The notes beneath the pieces are model-generated. The model had not been told where the DNA came from. It saw nothing but the letters and a program-made list of their open reading frames with translations, and ran no database searches. Shown here in pieces: positions 30,425 through 42,710 of a DNA stretch of 64,000 nt (positions are counted from its first letter, which is position 1; each line of letters starts with the position of its first letter). Source of the DNA: Gammaproteobacteria bacterium (GTDB lineage Bacteria; Pseudomonadota; Gammaproteobacteria; Magnimaribacterales; AG-339-G14); NCBI GenBank assembly GCA_019652555.1, contig BPAJ01000001.1, positions 62,001-126,000 on the forward strand, read 5' to 3'. The translations under genes were made by a program, and so were the position numbers.

Positions 30425-31191
30425 TTCATTCCTCTGCTCAAATAGATCCTACCGCTGAAATTGATGAAGATGTTTCAGTAGGCCCTCATACAGTAATAGG
30501 ACCAAATGTAAAAATCTTAAAAGGAACGGTAGTCGAGGGAAATGCATACATTCATAAAAATACCATTCTTGGAAAAGAAAATTTAATTTATCCTTTTGCA
30601 AGTATCGGTGGAGATCCCCAGGATTTAAAATATAACGGTGAAGAAACATATTTAGAAATCGGAAACAATAATGAAATTAGGGAGGGTTCCACTATTAATC
30701 GAGGAACAATTCAAGAAGGTGGGAAAACAATTATTGGAAATAATAACCTTTTCATGGCTTATACTCATGTTGCTCATGATTGTGTTCTAGATGATGACAT
30801 TGTAATGACAAATAATGCTGGTGTAGCTGGAGTAGTAAAAGTGGGTAAGGGAGCTAGGTTAAGTGGATTCACCTTAGTTCACCAATTTTGCAATATTGGG
30901 AGTTATAGTTTTAGCGCTTTAGGAACTATTATTACAAAAGATGTTCCTGCCTATGTAAGGGTAAGTGGAAATCCAGCTATTCCAAGAGGTTTAAACACTG
31001 TAGGTATTCAGAGACAAGGTTTACCAACTGAAGTAAGTGAAGCTCTGAAAGAATCATATAAAATTTTGTATTTGAGAAAAAACAAATTAAAGGAAGCGCA
31101 AAAAGAAATTATTTCAAAATTCAAAGACATTAAAGAGATGGATCCATTTATTAAAAGCATTTCAAATTTTGAAAGAAGCATAGTTCGTTAA
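30421..31191 (+). CDS. lpxA: UDP-N-acetylglucosamine acyltransferase LpxA
   Basis: LpxA performs the first acyl transfer of lipid A synthesis, using 3-hydroxyacyl-ACP. The 256-residue protein is a hexapeptide-repeat beta-helix ([31 protein letters not shown]) with the catalytic His in FMAYTHVAHDCVLDDDIV, and a helical C-terminal part (SEALKESYKILYLRK). The length is close to the 262 residues of E. coli. It overlaps fabZ and is ten bases before lpxB. Confidence 0.97.
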   Translation: MIHSSAQIDPTAEIDEDVSVGPHTVIGPNVKILKGTVVEGNAYIHKNTILGKENLIYPFASIGGDPQDLKYNGEETYLEIGNNNEIREGSTINRGTIQEGGKTIIGNNNLFMAYTHVAHDCVLDDDIVMTNNAGVAGVVKVGKGARLSGFTLVHQFCNIGSYSFSALGTIITKDVPAYVRVSGNPAIPRGLNTVGIQRQGLPTEVSEALKESYKILYLRKNKLKEAQKEIISKFKDIKEMDPFIKSISNFERSIVR

Positions 31192-31201
31192 GGAAAAAAT
31201 T

Positions 31202-32317
31202 TTGAAAATTGCAGTTTGTGCAGGAGAAAAATCCGGAGACGCTCTCGGTCATGAACTTCTAGTAGATTTAAAAAAAAATTTTGAAAACATAGAGATAATT
31301 GGCGTTGGAGGCTCCCAAATGGAAAGCCAAGGTTTAAAAAGTTTCTTTCCTTTAAAAGAAATTTCATACATGGGCTTGATAGATCCTCTGTTGAACTTAA
31401 AAAAAATCCTAAAAAGAAGAAAAGACTTTATATCTTTCTTGAAAATAGAAAATCCAGATATTTTTATTGGCATAGATAGTCCGTCTTTTAATAGCGGCAT
31501 TTGCAAAACTTTGAGAAAGGAAACAAATATCAAAACTGTACAATATGTTTGTCCTCAGTTTTGGGCATGGCGCTATGGAAGAGTTTATAAATTTAACCAT
31601 CTATATCATAAGATATTTTCGTTATTTCCCTTCGAATCAAAATTACTAAAAAAACATGGAGTAAATTATTCATATGTAGGCCATCCGCTCGCAAGAAATA
31701 TGAAAATTTATTCAAATGAAGTCCAAATTAAAAAAGAACTTAATGTCTCCACAGAAAAAGAAATAATTGCAATATTGCCAGGCAGTAGGCAATCTGAAAT
31801 TAAACATCACAATAAACCTCTATCTGACTTCATCAATGACTATGTAAATGAGAATCCTGAAACTGAAATAATTTTAGCCTTAAACAAGAAATCTGATCTT
31901 TTTGGAGAATTAGCTAAACTATCAAATAAAATAAAGGTAATTTTTAATTCAACTCAAAAAGTTCTATCTATTTGTAATTTAGCTGTTGTGGCTTCTGGAA
32001 CAGCTACACTTGAGGCAGCCATTTTAAGTAAACCTATGGTAGTAATTTATAAAAGTAACTTTTTAAGTAATTTTATTCTTTCTAAATTTTTTCTTAAGAC
32101 AAAATTCATATCTCTCCCTAATATTCTCTCTGAAGACAACATCGTTTTTGAACTTAGACAAAATCAGGTTACAGGGAGAGAAATCTTTGAAAAAGTTAAA
32201 GATACCTTTAAAAATAGAGAAAGTATCTCTAGCAAGCTCAGTTCTATAAAAGATAGTTTGCTGGTTTCAGATTCAGACAAATTCTCAAAAGCAATAAGTG
32301 ACATAATTTCTAAATGA
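31202..32317 (+). CDS. lpxB: Lipid-A-disaccharide synthase LpxB
   Basis: LpxB joins lipid X with UDP-diacylglucosamine to make the lipid A disaccharide. The 371-residue GT19 enzyme starts with TTG (KIAVCAGEKSGDALGHELL) after an AAGGA site; no ATG fits better. Conserved stretches are VCPQFWAWRYGRVYK, FPFESKLLKKHGV, YVGHPLA and LPGSRQSEIKHH, followed by VVASGTATLEAA. It overlaps rnhB by four bases. Confidence 0.95.
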   Translation: MKIAVCAGEKSGDALGHELLVDLKKNFENIEIIGVGGSQMESQGLKSFFPLKEISYMGLIDPLLNLKKILKRRKDFISFLKIENPDIFIGIDSPSFNSGICKTLRKETNIKTVQYVCPQFWAWRYGRVYKFNHLYHKIFSLFPFESKLLKKHGVNYSYVGHPLARNMKIYSNEVQIKKELNVSTEKEIIAILPGSRQSEIKHHNKPLSDFINDYVNENPETEIILALNKKSDLFGELAKLSNKIKVIFNSTQKVLSICNLAVVASGTATLEAAILSKPMVVIYKSNFLSNFILSKFFLKTKFISLPNILSEDNIVFELRQNQVTGREIFEKVKDTFKNRESISSKLSSIKDSLLVSDSDKFSKAISDIISK

Positions 32318-32874
32318 CTACTTACCTTGCAGGAGTTGACGAGGTAGGAAGAGGCTGTATTTTTGGGCCGGTGATTGCAGCTGCTGTCATTTTAGGAAAA
32401 TACCAAAATCCTGAATTAAAAGATTCAAAAAAACTTTCACCGAAAAAAAGAATTCAGTTGTGTAATGATATTAGAAGAGGTGCAAGCAAAGTTTCCATTG
32501 GAGAAGCATCTGTTGAAGAAATTGATAATCTGAATATAAAGGAAGCAAGTCTTTTAGCTATGAAAAGAGCTATTTTAGGTTTAAAGAAAAATAATATGGA
32601 AATTATTGTTGATGGAATACACACTCCCAAAATAAATTATCCTTGTAAGGCAATCATCAAAGCAGATGATAAAATTTCTGAGGTAATGGCAGCTTCAATA
32701 GTTGCTAAAGTCTTTAGGGATAGTTTAATGATTGATTTTGGAAGAAAATTTCCCGATTTCTCTCTTGAAAAAAATAAGGGATATCCAACAAAAGAACATT
32801 TAAATATTTTAAAATCATTGGGTCCTACGAAATATCATAGGAAAACTTTTAAACCTGTCTTAAATGCTAGATAA
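32314..32874 (+). CDS. rnhB: Ribonuclease HII
   Basis: RNase HII removes single ribonucleotides and RNA primers from DNA. The 186-residue protein begins TTYLAGVDEVGRGCIFGPVIAAAV, with the Asp-Glu active site and GRG motif of the type 2 family. It has the DSKKLSPKKR loop and SIVAKVFRD. It lies between lpxB and dnaE, the usual order, with ATGA-like overlaps on both sides (four bases with lpxB, eleven with dnaE). Confidence 0.96.
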   Translation: MTTYLAGVDEVGRGCIFGPVIAAAVILGKYQNPELKDSKKLSPKKRIQLCNDIRRGASKVSIGEASVEEIDNLNIKEASLLAMKRAILGLKKNNMEIIVDGIHTPKINYPCKAIIKADDKISEVMAASIVAKVFRDSLMIDFGRKFPDFSLEKNKGYPTKEHLNILKSLGPTKYHRKTFKPVLNAR

Positions 32875-35800
32875 AAAATTTACACATCTCAATATTCATA
32901 GTGAGTATTCCATAATTGATAGCATCATAAAAATTGATCAACTTTCTGAAAAGGGAAAAAATTACAATTTTGAGAGCTTAGCAATTACAGACTCAGCTAA
33001 TCTCTTTGGATTTCTAAAGTTCTATAAATCTGTAAGAGAACATGGAATAAAACCCATTGCTGGAGCTGAAATCAATCATGTAAAAGACAATTCATCCCAT
33101 AATGAACACGCAAATCTAACTCTGATTGCTAAAAACCTAATAGGCTATAAGAATTTAATAAAACTCATTTCAAAATCCCAAATTTACGGAAAGAAATCAG
33201 GTATACCAGTAGTAGAGAGTAACTGGCTTGAAGAGAATTCTGAAGGGCTCATTGCTTTATCAGGTGGATTTAGAGGACACATTGGAAAGGCCGTTTTAGA
33301 TTCAAATCATGATCTTTTTTTAAAAAGAATAAGGTACTTCCAAAAAATATTTGAAGAAAATTTTATTTTGGAAATATCTAGGATAAATAGGCCGCAGGAA
33401 GATATTTATAACGAATATATTCTTTCTAAAGCAGGAGAATTGGGATTGCCCGTTGTCGCAACAAATGAAGTTAGATTCCTTGATAGGGAAGACTTTGAGG
33501 CTCATGAAACAAGAGTTTGTATTCAAAATGGTGACGTATTAAGCGACTCAAAGAGAATACGAGACTACTTTGAAGATCAATATTTTATGACCTCTGAGGA
33601 AATGTATGAAAAATTCAATGATATTCCAGAAGTTCTTTCAAATGCTTATGAATTATCTAGGCTGTGTAATTTAGAAGTTGAAACAGGCATTTATGTATTA
33701 CCTGATTTTGAAACTCCTTTAAATAAATCTGCTGATGAATATTTAATCGATCTATCTAGAGAAAATCTCAAAGCTAAAATAAAAGATTTTTCTGATGAGG
33801 TTAAATCTGAATATTCAAATAGATTAGATTTTGAGTTAGATGTCATTTCAAAAATGGGGTACTCAGGTTATTTTTTGGTGGTATCTGATTTTGTAAATTG
33901 GGCACAAGAAAATAATGTTCCAGTTGGTCCTGGCAGGGGTTCAGGTGCAGCCTCACTAGTTGCTTATTGTTTAGGAATAACTGGAATAGATCCTTTGAAA
34001 TATGGTTTGCTGTTTGAGAGATTCTTAAATCCTGACAGGATTAGTAACCCTGATTTTGATATAGATTTTTGCAAGGATGGAAGAGATAAAGTCATTGACT
34101 ACGTAACTCAAAAATATGGAAAAGATGCAGTAGCACAAATATGTACTTTTGGAACGATGGCAGCACGTGCTGTAGTTAGAGATGTCGCAAGAGCTCAAGG
34201 AAAATCCTATGGTCTTGCAGATAGATTGGCAAAAATGATTCCTTTTTCTCCTGATATGACACTTGAAAAAGCACTAGCCAATAATGATCTTAAAAGAGCA
34301 TTAAAAACCGATGAACAAGCTCAAGAAATATTCGACATGGCAAGAAAACTTGAAGGAATCATTAGAAATGTAGGAAAACATGCTGCAGGAGTGGTTATAG
34401 CTCCATCTCAGATAAACGATTTCTCCCCTCTTTACCTTGATGAGGCAACAAACACTCTAGCAACTCAATTTGATATGAAAGATATCGAATCTGTAGGTTT
34501 GCAAAAATTTGATTTTCTTGGATTAAGGACTCTTACAATTATTAAGGAGGCATTGGAACTCATAAATAAAAAGAGGATTCAATTAGATCTAGAACTAATC
34601 GACTTAGATAACATTGACCTTGAAGATAGGATGACTTTTGATCTCCTGCAAAAAGGGCTAACTACTGCCGTATTTCAACTAGAATCTCGAGGGCTTAAGG
34701 AATATTTAGTAAAAATAAAGCCTTCATCTTTTGAAGATATTATTTCGGTTGTTGCTTTATATCGACCAGGGCCTTTAGATGCCGGCATGGTAGACACCTT
34801 CATAAAACGGAAGCATGGAACTGAAAAAACAGATTATCTTGGAGACAAAGATATAGAAAAGGTTCTTAAAAATACTTATGGCGTAATAGTTTATCAAGAA
34901 CAAGTTATGCAGCTTGCTCAGGAGTATTCAGGCTTTTCTTTGGGACAAGCAGATCTTCTTAGAAGAGCGATGGGAAAAAGATTCCTGAAGAGATGGAAAG
35001 ACAAAGGCCTGAATTTATAAATGGTGCCTTGAAAAAAGGAAAAATAGAAAGGGCTGCAGAAGGACTGTTTGATCAGATTCAAACCTTTGCTGGCTATGGA
35101 TTTAATAAAGCTCATTCAGCAGGATATGGGCTGATTGCATTTCAAACCGCATGGTTGAAAGCACATTATCCTGTAGAGTTTTTAAGTGCTGCTTTATCAT
35201 CAGATATGGATGATACTGATAGGGTTAAATTGCTTTTGGATGATTGTAAGAACTTTGGAATAGAAATTCGCAAGCCCGATGTAAATGAGAGTCAATTGAA
35301 TTTTATAAATCATGGCGATAATGAAATCTTATATGGTTTAGGAGCAATTAAAGGATTAGGTAAGTCAGCAATAGAAAATATTATTTTAGAGAGAGAAGGT
35401 AAGCCTTTTAAAAATTTATTTGATTTTTGTGCGAGAGTTGATTTAAGCAAGGTAGATAAAAGGGGTATTGAGCCGCTTATCAAAAGCGGTGCAATGGATT
35501 CATTTAATTTGTCTAGAAAAGAAATGTTGGAAAGTTTGGAAGATGCCATGAAGTACGCCAAACAAAATACCATGACTCAAGAAAGTGGAATTTCAGATTT
35601 ATTTGGTGGAATCAGTGAAAGTAGTAACTTTATTCAATTTAAAAAGAGTAGCCGTGAGGATATAGGTAATTCTAAATTTGAATTCTCAGCACTAGGCTTT
35701 TATTTAAAAACTCATCCTGTTGAAGAACATTATTGGGAGTTAAAAAAACTCGGTACTCGGGAAATTCGAAATGTAATAGAAGAAACAGTAAATACGATTT

Positions 35801-36323
35801 CAGGTGTAATAGTTAGACAAAATAGGATACAAACAAGGAGAGGCCCATTAGTTTTTGCTACTTTAGATGATGGAACTGATCGGATTGAACTGATCATTTC
35901 ATCTGAAGTTCTAGAAAGTTTTGAGGGCAATCTTAGTCCACAAACTATCTATCTCGCTACAGGGGATGTCACCTTTGAAAAAGATCCTCAAAAGAAAAAT
36001 ATAGGGCTACAAAAAAAAATGAGAGTTACAGATATTAAGTCTCTCGAAGTAGCAAGGATAAGATCTGTTACAAAGTTAAAAATCAATATTGAGGGGCAGG
36101 AACAAAAGGATGTCTTGAACATTGTAGAAAATTTAAAAGCGATAGCATTGGTGAAAATAATTCACAAGGCAGTCAAATAGAAATGCAATATAATTTAGAC
36201 TCAGGCTCAGCAAACATCGAACTGGATAAAGATTTTAGAATTCTTTTAAATGACGATAATATGGATAAGCTTGTTGAAAACTGTGGAAAAGAAAATATTG
36301 ATTTCCAATATCGTGCGAGGTGA
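32864..36323 (+). CDS. dnaE: DNA polymerase III alpha subunit DnaE, two frame breaks
   Basis: DnaE is the replicative polymerase. The PHP domain (FTHLNIHSEYSIIDSI) is followed by the polymerase core with GPGRGSGAASLVAYCLGIT and the catalytic aspartates in NPDFDIDFCKDGRD. The finger and thumb parts (KFDFLGLRTLT, VVALYRPGPLDAGM) and an OB domain (GVIVRQNRIQTRRGPLVFATLDD) follow. The frame breaks near 34978 (one A short, restoring GKKIPEEMEKQRPEF) and near 36147. The corrected end is TGA at 36321-36323, overlapping the accA GTG. About 1150 residues, the normal size. Confidence 0.95.
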
Positions 36324-37278
36324 CCGTGGCTTATACTTATTTAGAATTTGAAAAACCAATAAGTGATCTTGAAAGTAAAATTGAAAACTTAAGAGATAGC
36401 AAAGATAACGATGAGAGCGTTCATCAAGAAATATCGTCTTTGAGTAATAAAATTGAAAATCTCACTAAAGAAATTTATGAAGACCTTTCGATCTGGCAAA
36501 AAGTCCAAGTAGCTCGACATCCTCATAGACCCCATTTTTCTGACTACATAGTAAATATTTTTACAGATTTTGATGAACTTCATGGAGATAGATTATTCGG
36601 TGATGATCAGGCTATTATTGGAGGTATTGCTAAATTTAAAGGCATTCCAGTTGTCATTATCGGCCATGAGAAAGGTAAGTCTACTGAAGACAAAATATCA
36701 AGGAATTTTGGCATGTCTCAACCAGAAGGTTACAGAAAAGCCTCTAGGTTGATGAAATTGGCAGAGGATTTTTCTATTCCCATAATCACTTTTATTGACA
36801 CTCCAGGAGCCTATCCCGGTATCGAGAGCGAAGAGCGAGGTATGAGTGAAGCTATTGCTAAAAATTTAAGCATCATGTCTGGGTTAAAAGTACCGATAAT
36901 TGTAATTATTACTGGTGAGGGAGGTTCAGGAGGTGCTTTGGCAATTGGGGTAGGAGACCATATATCAATGCTTCAATATTCAATATATTCGGTAGCTTCT
37001 CCTGAAGCATGTGCTTCAATAGTTTGGAGAGATAATTCTAAGGCTCAAGAAGCTGCAGAGGCCATGAAACTTGATGCTAAAAATTTACTTGATTTTGGAT
37101 TAATCGATAACATAATCGATGAACCTCTTGGCGGCGCTCATAGAGATATAAAAAAAGCATCAGCTTTAATTGCTCAAGAAATTGATGAAAATTTAAAACG
37201 CCTCACAGAAATCAGCATTGATGAGTTGATTGAAAAAGGTATCAGAAAATTATGTCTTATGGATCAATTCAAAAGTGA
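36320..37278 (+). CDS. accA: Acetyl-CoA carboxylase carboxyltransferase alpha subunit
   Basis: AccA and AccD transfer the carboxyl group from biotin to acetyl-CoA to make malonyl-CoA. The start is GTG overlapping the dnaE stop (TVAYTYLEFEKPISDLESKIENL). Conserved regions are HPHRPHFSDYI, LHGDRLFGDDQAIIGGIA, PIITFIDTPGAYPGIESEERG and GEGGSGGALAIGVGD. The open frame runs to 37300, but adding one A near 37232 gives the normal end YQKIMSYGSIQK with TGA at 37276-37278, just before tilS. About 319 residues. Confidence 0.95.
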
Positions 37279-38225
37279 ATGGATTTTTCTGCCCTTTTAA
37301 AACCATTTATAAACGATAAAAATCAAAATATTTATATAGCATTGAGCGGAGGAGTCGATTCAGTAGTTCTTTTTAATGAATTAACTAAACTTAAAAAAGA
37401 AATTGGCTTTCATCTAACAGCAATTCACGTAAATCATAACGTTCAAAAAGACTCGCATGAATGGAAGGACTTTTGTGCTGAAATGTGTAAAGAAAATCAA
37501 ATAAAGTTTGTTTCGCGAACTTTGAGAAAAAAATAAAATATCTCAAATTTAAAAAAAAAACTTAGAGAAGAAAGATACAAAATTTTTCAAAATATTTTAG
37601 ATAAAAATTCAATTCTGTTTATGGGTCATCATTTAGACGATGGATAGAAACTTTTTTCTAAGAGCATTGGAGAAGTGGAATTGATGGATTGATTTCGTTT
37701 CCCCGAACAAAGGTCATTAGGGATGGAAAACTCATAAGGCCTTTTTGAACATTTCAAAAGCGATCTTCTTTTAAGAGCAAAAAGAGAAATTGAAATTTAT
37801 TGATGATCCATCAAACAAAGACAATTCTTTGATAGAAATTATTTAAGAAATATTTTTTTTCCCAAGGATTGAAAAAGATGGCCTTCATACAGGAAAATCT
37901 AAATCAATTGACTTTAAATTTAAAAAGAATCCAGCATTCTTATTAAATGCAAGCAGAGAGAGATTTTAATGAAATAAAGTTGAAAAAAAATCTTATTTCC
38001 TTGGAAAAATTGCTTCGTCTTTCAAAAGTTAGACAAAAAAATGTTTTTATTTTTTGGATCAATCTCAACAAACTAAATTCACCTAACGCGAAAGTTATTA
38101 ATTTATTTTTTGAAAAATTTATTAAAGATGAAAAGACACCTAAAGCAAAATATATTTGGGGAACGCCTTCAAAAAAAGGATCTGTTTGTATTACAAAAAA
38201 TTCAAAAGAATTAAAGATTTCTCAA

Positions 38226-38237
<12 letters not shown>
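37279..38237 (+). CDS. tilS: tRNA(Ile)-lysidine synthase, heavily frame-broken
   Basis: TilS puts lysine on C34 of tRNA-Ile2 so that it reads AUA. The N-terminal part to 37536 contains the PP-loop ALSGGVDSVVLFNEL and AIHVNHNVQKDSHEW. After 37536 no frame stays open until 37947, but LREERYKIF, LFMGHHLDD and RNIF-like pieces appear in turn, as expected for TilS. The last stretch (37947-38237) is basic and ends KISQLST. At least six breaks are needed. Repaired length of about 318 residues is shorter than in E. coli. The position after accA supports the call. Confidence 0.8.
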
Positions 38238-39901
<1,664 letters not shown>

Positions 39902-39946
39902 AGTTATAAATTAACTTAAATGTGCTTATCATATAAGATATTTACA

Positions 39947-40246
39947 ATGAAATCAGAGGAAAAGCTTTTGAAAGAAATGGGAATTTCTTCTTGGACTTTG
40001 AAAAAAAATTTTTTGTTCGACGGCAAATATGTATCTAAAAAAGATGTTAAAAATATCTCAACAGCAGATTTAAAATTTTTAAAGTCTTTATGCATTTCCT
40101 TTAGACAAGAGTTTCATGAGAATTATCCAGAGCTAATAATTGATTATTTGTCTTCAAAGAAAGTAGAAATTGATAGCTTTGATTCTTTGAAAAATATGTC
40201 TGTTGAAGAAAAAAAAGAGTTTTTGATTAACATTGAGAAAAATTAA
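39947..40246 (+). CDS. Small protein, candidate DNA polymerase III psi subunit (HolD)
   Basis: The 99-residue product (start at the second ATG, MKSEEKLLKEMGISSW) resembles HolD at its N-terminus. In E. coli HolD the order is Leu-Gly-Ile-Thr-x-Trp-Ser-Leu-Arg; here it is EMGISSWTLKKNF. Psi ties the chi subunit to the clamp loader and is very divergent between species. The strongest support is context: in E. coli and Pseudomonas holD is directly upstream of rimI, as here (overlap of 14 bases), and holC is also present in this window. Without alignment the call remains tentative. Confidence 0.55.
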   Translation: MKSEEKLLKEMGISSWTLKKNFLFDGKYVSKKDVKNISTADLKFLKSLCISFRQEFHENYPELIIDYLSSKKVEIDSFDSLKNMSVEEKKEFLINIEKN

Positions 40247-40742
40247 AAAAATAAAAAAACGTTATCTTGAGCAAGTTTTTGGAATAGAACAGCTTTCTAA
40301 CTCTACTCCTTGGAGTTACTCTAGTTTTCTTGATTGCATGAGAAAAGATTACGAATTTTATGTATGTTTAGAAGATGAGAAGGTTCAAGGATTCTTCATT
40401 GCAAGTTTTAGTTTATTGGAAGGACATTTACTGAATATTTCTGTCGCTCCAAACATGAAAAGACAAGGAATCGGAAATGAACTATTAAGAAAAGTAGAAT
40501 CCATTGCGAATAAGTTTGGAATCAAAGAAATATTCTTAGAGGTCAGAGAATCAAACAAAGAAGCAATATCTTTTTATAAAAACAATGAATTTAAAAAGGT
40601 TGGTTTGAGAAAAAATTACTACAAACTATTCGATGGGAGAGAAGATGCTCTTATTTTTTCAAAAAAGCTGAGAAATGATTCCTTTTCTTTAAAGCAAATC
40701 TTCTATATCTTGAGCAATATCTTTAGGTTCCGTATTAGGTGA
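40233..40742 (+). CDS. rimI: Ribosomal protein S18 alanine N-acetyltransferase RimI
   Basis: RimI acetylates the N-terminal alanine of S18. The GNAT core shows LLNISVAPNMKRQGIGNELL (acetyl-CoA loop) and FLEVRESNKEAISFYKNNEFKKVGLRKNYY, then DGREDALIFSKK, the RimI hallmark. The start is probably TTG at 40233. As written the frame runs 54 bases into the convergent peroxidase gene with a poorly conserved tail. One base change in the A run near 40665 would stop it at about 40677 (SKKAEK end), which is closer to normal RimI length. Confidence 0.88.
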   Translation: MRKIKKIKKRYLEQVFGIEQLSNSTPWSYSSFLDCMRKDYEFYVCLEDEKVQGFFIASFSLLEGHLLNISVAPNMKRQGIGNELLRKVESIANKFGIKEIFLEVRESNKEAISFYKNNEFKKVGLRKNYYKLFDGREDALIFSKKLRNDSFSLKQIFYILSNIFRFRIR

Positions 40743-41171
40743 GTAACGCTTAATTACCTCACCATCTTTATTTACTAAAAATTTTGTGAAATTCCATTTT
40801 ATTGCCTTGCTTCCTAGCAAGCCTTTTTTTTCAGATTTAAGAAAATCATACAAAGGTTCAGCATTTTTTCCGTTAACATCTATTTTACCCATGACAGGAA
40901 AACTAGTTTGAAAGTTTATTGAACAAAATTCTTGAATTTCTTCGTTGCTTCCAGGCTCTTGGTTGCCAAATTGGTTACAAGGAAAAGCTAAGACAGAAAA
41001 ATTTTTTTCTGAGTATTTTTTTTGCAACTCTTCTAAACCATCGTATTGAGGAGTAAAGCCACATTTGCTGGCTGTATTAACAATTAAAAGGGTCTTTCCC
41101 CTAAATTTTTCTAATGATACTGAATTATTTGCATTATCATTAACTGAAAAGTCATATAATGTTTGGCTCAT
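40689..41171 (-). CDS. Glutathione peroxidase family protein (BtuE-like)
   Basis: The 160-residue product belongs to the GPx family, which reduces peroxides with thiol partners, often thioredoxin in bacteria. The catalytic set is visible: Cys in NTASKCGFTPQY, Gln in FPCNQFGNQEPGS, and Trp-Asn in IKWNFTKFLVNKDGEV. The peroxidatic residue is Cys, not selenocysteine (codon TGT). A likely resolving Cys lies in FPCNQF. No signal peptide, so cytoplasmic. It is convergent with rimI and overlaps its written end. Confidence 0.93.
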   Translation of the reverse strand: MSQTLYDFSVNDNANNSVSLEKFRGKTLLIVNTASKCGFTPQYDGLEELQKKYSEKNFSVLAFPCNQFGNQEPGSNEEIQEFCSINFQTSFPVMGKIDVNGKNAEPLYDFLKSEKKGLLGSKAIKWNFTKFLVNKDGEVIKRYSPNTEPKDIAQDIEDLL

Positions 41172-41227
41172 AAAATTATTTTACCAGAAAAAAATTTAAA
41201 TACTTTAATCAACGGGGAGAAGCAATC

Positions 41228-42268
41228 ATGAAGTACAAAAAACTAGGTAATACAGACTTAGATGTAAGTCTTATTTGTTTAGGGACAATGACTTGGGGCC
41301 AACAAAATACAGAAGAAGAAGGTCATGAGCAAATGGACTATGCTGTTGATAGGGGAGTTAATTTTTTTGATACCGCAGAACTTTATTCAATTCCTCCAAA
41401 AGCAGAAACACAAGGAAGCACCGAAACAATTATTGGAACTTGGTTTAAGAAAAACAAGAATCGAGACAAAATTATTTTGGCTACAAAAGTTGCCGGTAGA
41501 AGCGGTATGGATTGGTTTAGAGGAGGAGAGACTCGACTCGATAAAAAAAATATAGAGGCTGCGATAGAAGGGAGTCTGAAAAGACTGCAAACCGATTATG
41601 TAGATTTGTATCAACTGCATTGGCCGGATAGACCAATGCCTATGTTTGGCGGAGGAGCAGGTCTTTACAAGCATTACGATATGGAAAACATCGCAATTTC
41701 TGAAACATTGGAAGTTCTAAAGTCTCTGGTCGATTCTGGCAAGGTGAGATATATCGGTTTATCTAATGAGACCCCTTGGGGACTTTCAGAATTTTTAAGA
41801 ATTGCAGATGAAATGAATTTACCTAGGGTTCAGTCAGTTCAAAATGCTTACAATCTTTTAAACAGGACATACGAATATGGCATGTCTGAATTTTATTTCA
41901 GATCTGAAGTAGGTTTATTGGCATACTCTCCGCTTGCTCAAGGGTATTTATCTGGAAAATATTTAAATGGTGCAAGACCTAAGGGTTCTAGAACTCAATT
42001 ATTTGGCAGAGGTCAAAGATATGAAACAGAATCTGCCGAAAATTCAATTCAAAAGTACGTCGACTACGCAAAAGAAATAAATATCGATCCTTCAGTAATG
42101 GCCAACGCTTTTGTTAATTCCAGAGATTTTGTGACATCCAACATCATCGGAGCTACAACAATGGAACAACTAAAATTAGCAATTGATAGTTTTGAAGTTG
42201 AACTGAGCGAAGAAAATCTGACCTATTTGGATCAAGTACACGCTGCTTGCCCTAATCCATGTCCTTAA
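41228..42268 (+). CDS. NADP-dependent aldo/keto reductase, Tas-like
   Basis: The 346-residue protein is an aldo/keto reductase with a TIM barrel. The N-terminus MKYKKLGNTDLDVSLICLGTMTWGQQN and the FFDTAELYSIPP region (Asp48, Tyr53) resemble E. coli Tas, as do WFRGGETRLDKKNI and LQTDYVDLYQLHWPDRP with the catalytic His. The catalytic Lys lies in ILATKVAG. The C-terminus ends CPNPCP, also found in Tas-type proteins. Substrate is unknown. A GGGGAGAAG ribosome-binding site precedes the ATG; divergent from the peroxidase with 56 bases between. Confidence 0.88.
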   Translation: MKYKKLGNTDLDVSLICLGTMTWGQQNTEEEGHEQMDYAVDRGVNFFDTAELYSIPPKAETQGSTETIIGTWFKKNKNRDKIILATKVAGRSGMDWFRGGETRLDKKNIEAAIEGSLKRLQTDYVDLYQLHWPDRPMPMFGGGAGLYKHYDMENIAISETLEVLKSLVDSGKVRYIGLSNETPWGLSEFLRIADEMNLPRVQSVQNAYNLLNRTYEYGMSEFYFRSEVGLLAYSPLAQGYLSGKYLNGARPKGSRTQLFGRGQRYETESAENSIQKYVDYAKEINIDPSVMANAFVNSRDFVTSNIIGATTMEQLKLAIDSFEVELSEENLTYLDQVHAACPNPCP

Positions 42269-42272
42269 TTTG

Positions 42273-42710
42273 ATGAAATGGATATGGCTTAAATATAATG
42301 ATTTGGATGACTCGCAGTTACGAGATATTTCAGAGCTAAGAAAATCTTTTTTTGAGGCAGATCAGCAAGATCCGGTAAAGGACGAATACGATGTAATGAG
42401 TTTTCATCTTTTAGGGCTGATGAATTCTGACTTGGTGGCATATGGCAGAGTGATTCCACCTCATGGTGAATTTATCAATCCTTACCTCAGCAGAATCATC
42501 GTTGCCGAAAAATTCAGAAAAAAAGGTTTTGGTAAAGCTTTGGTTAATGAGCTGAGTAAAAAATCAAAAGCCTTGTTCTCCAATAAAATAACAAAAGTAT
42601 CAAGCTTGGCTTCTACCTTAAGTTTTTATAAGAAACATAATTTCATTGAAGATAAAAAGGTCATTGACGAAGCTGGAGTTGAGCATTTTATTTTATTGAA
42701 AAATGATTGA
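42273..42710 (+). CDS. GNAT acetyltransferase, ElaA-like
   Basis: The product of about 145 residues follows the ElaA pattern: WIWLKYNDLDDSQLRDISELRKSFF, then LVAYGRVIPPHG, LSRIIVAEKFRKKGFGKALV with the acetyl-CoA binding loop, and FYKKHNFIEDKKVIDEAGVEHF at the end. ElaA proteins have no firm substrate. A TTG three bases upstream (42270) is also in frame, but the ATG at 42273 is preferred. The gene is four bases after the reductase stop and overlaps the next gene by eight bases, so it is in an operon with both. Confidence 0.8.
   Translation: MKWIWLKYNDLDDSQLRDISELRKSFFEADQQDPVKDEYDVMSFHLLGLMNSDLVAYGRVIPPHGEFINPYLSRIIVAEKFRKKGFGKALVNELSKKSKALFSNKITKVSSLASTLSFYKKHNFIEDKKVIDEAGVEHFILLKND

Noticed and set aside
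34960-35020. Programmed frameshift in dnaE
   Set aside because: One added A restores the conserved sequence, there is no slippery heptamer with a downstream structure that I could see, and many other genes nearby have the same kind of break.
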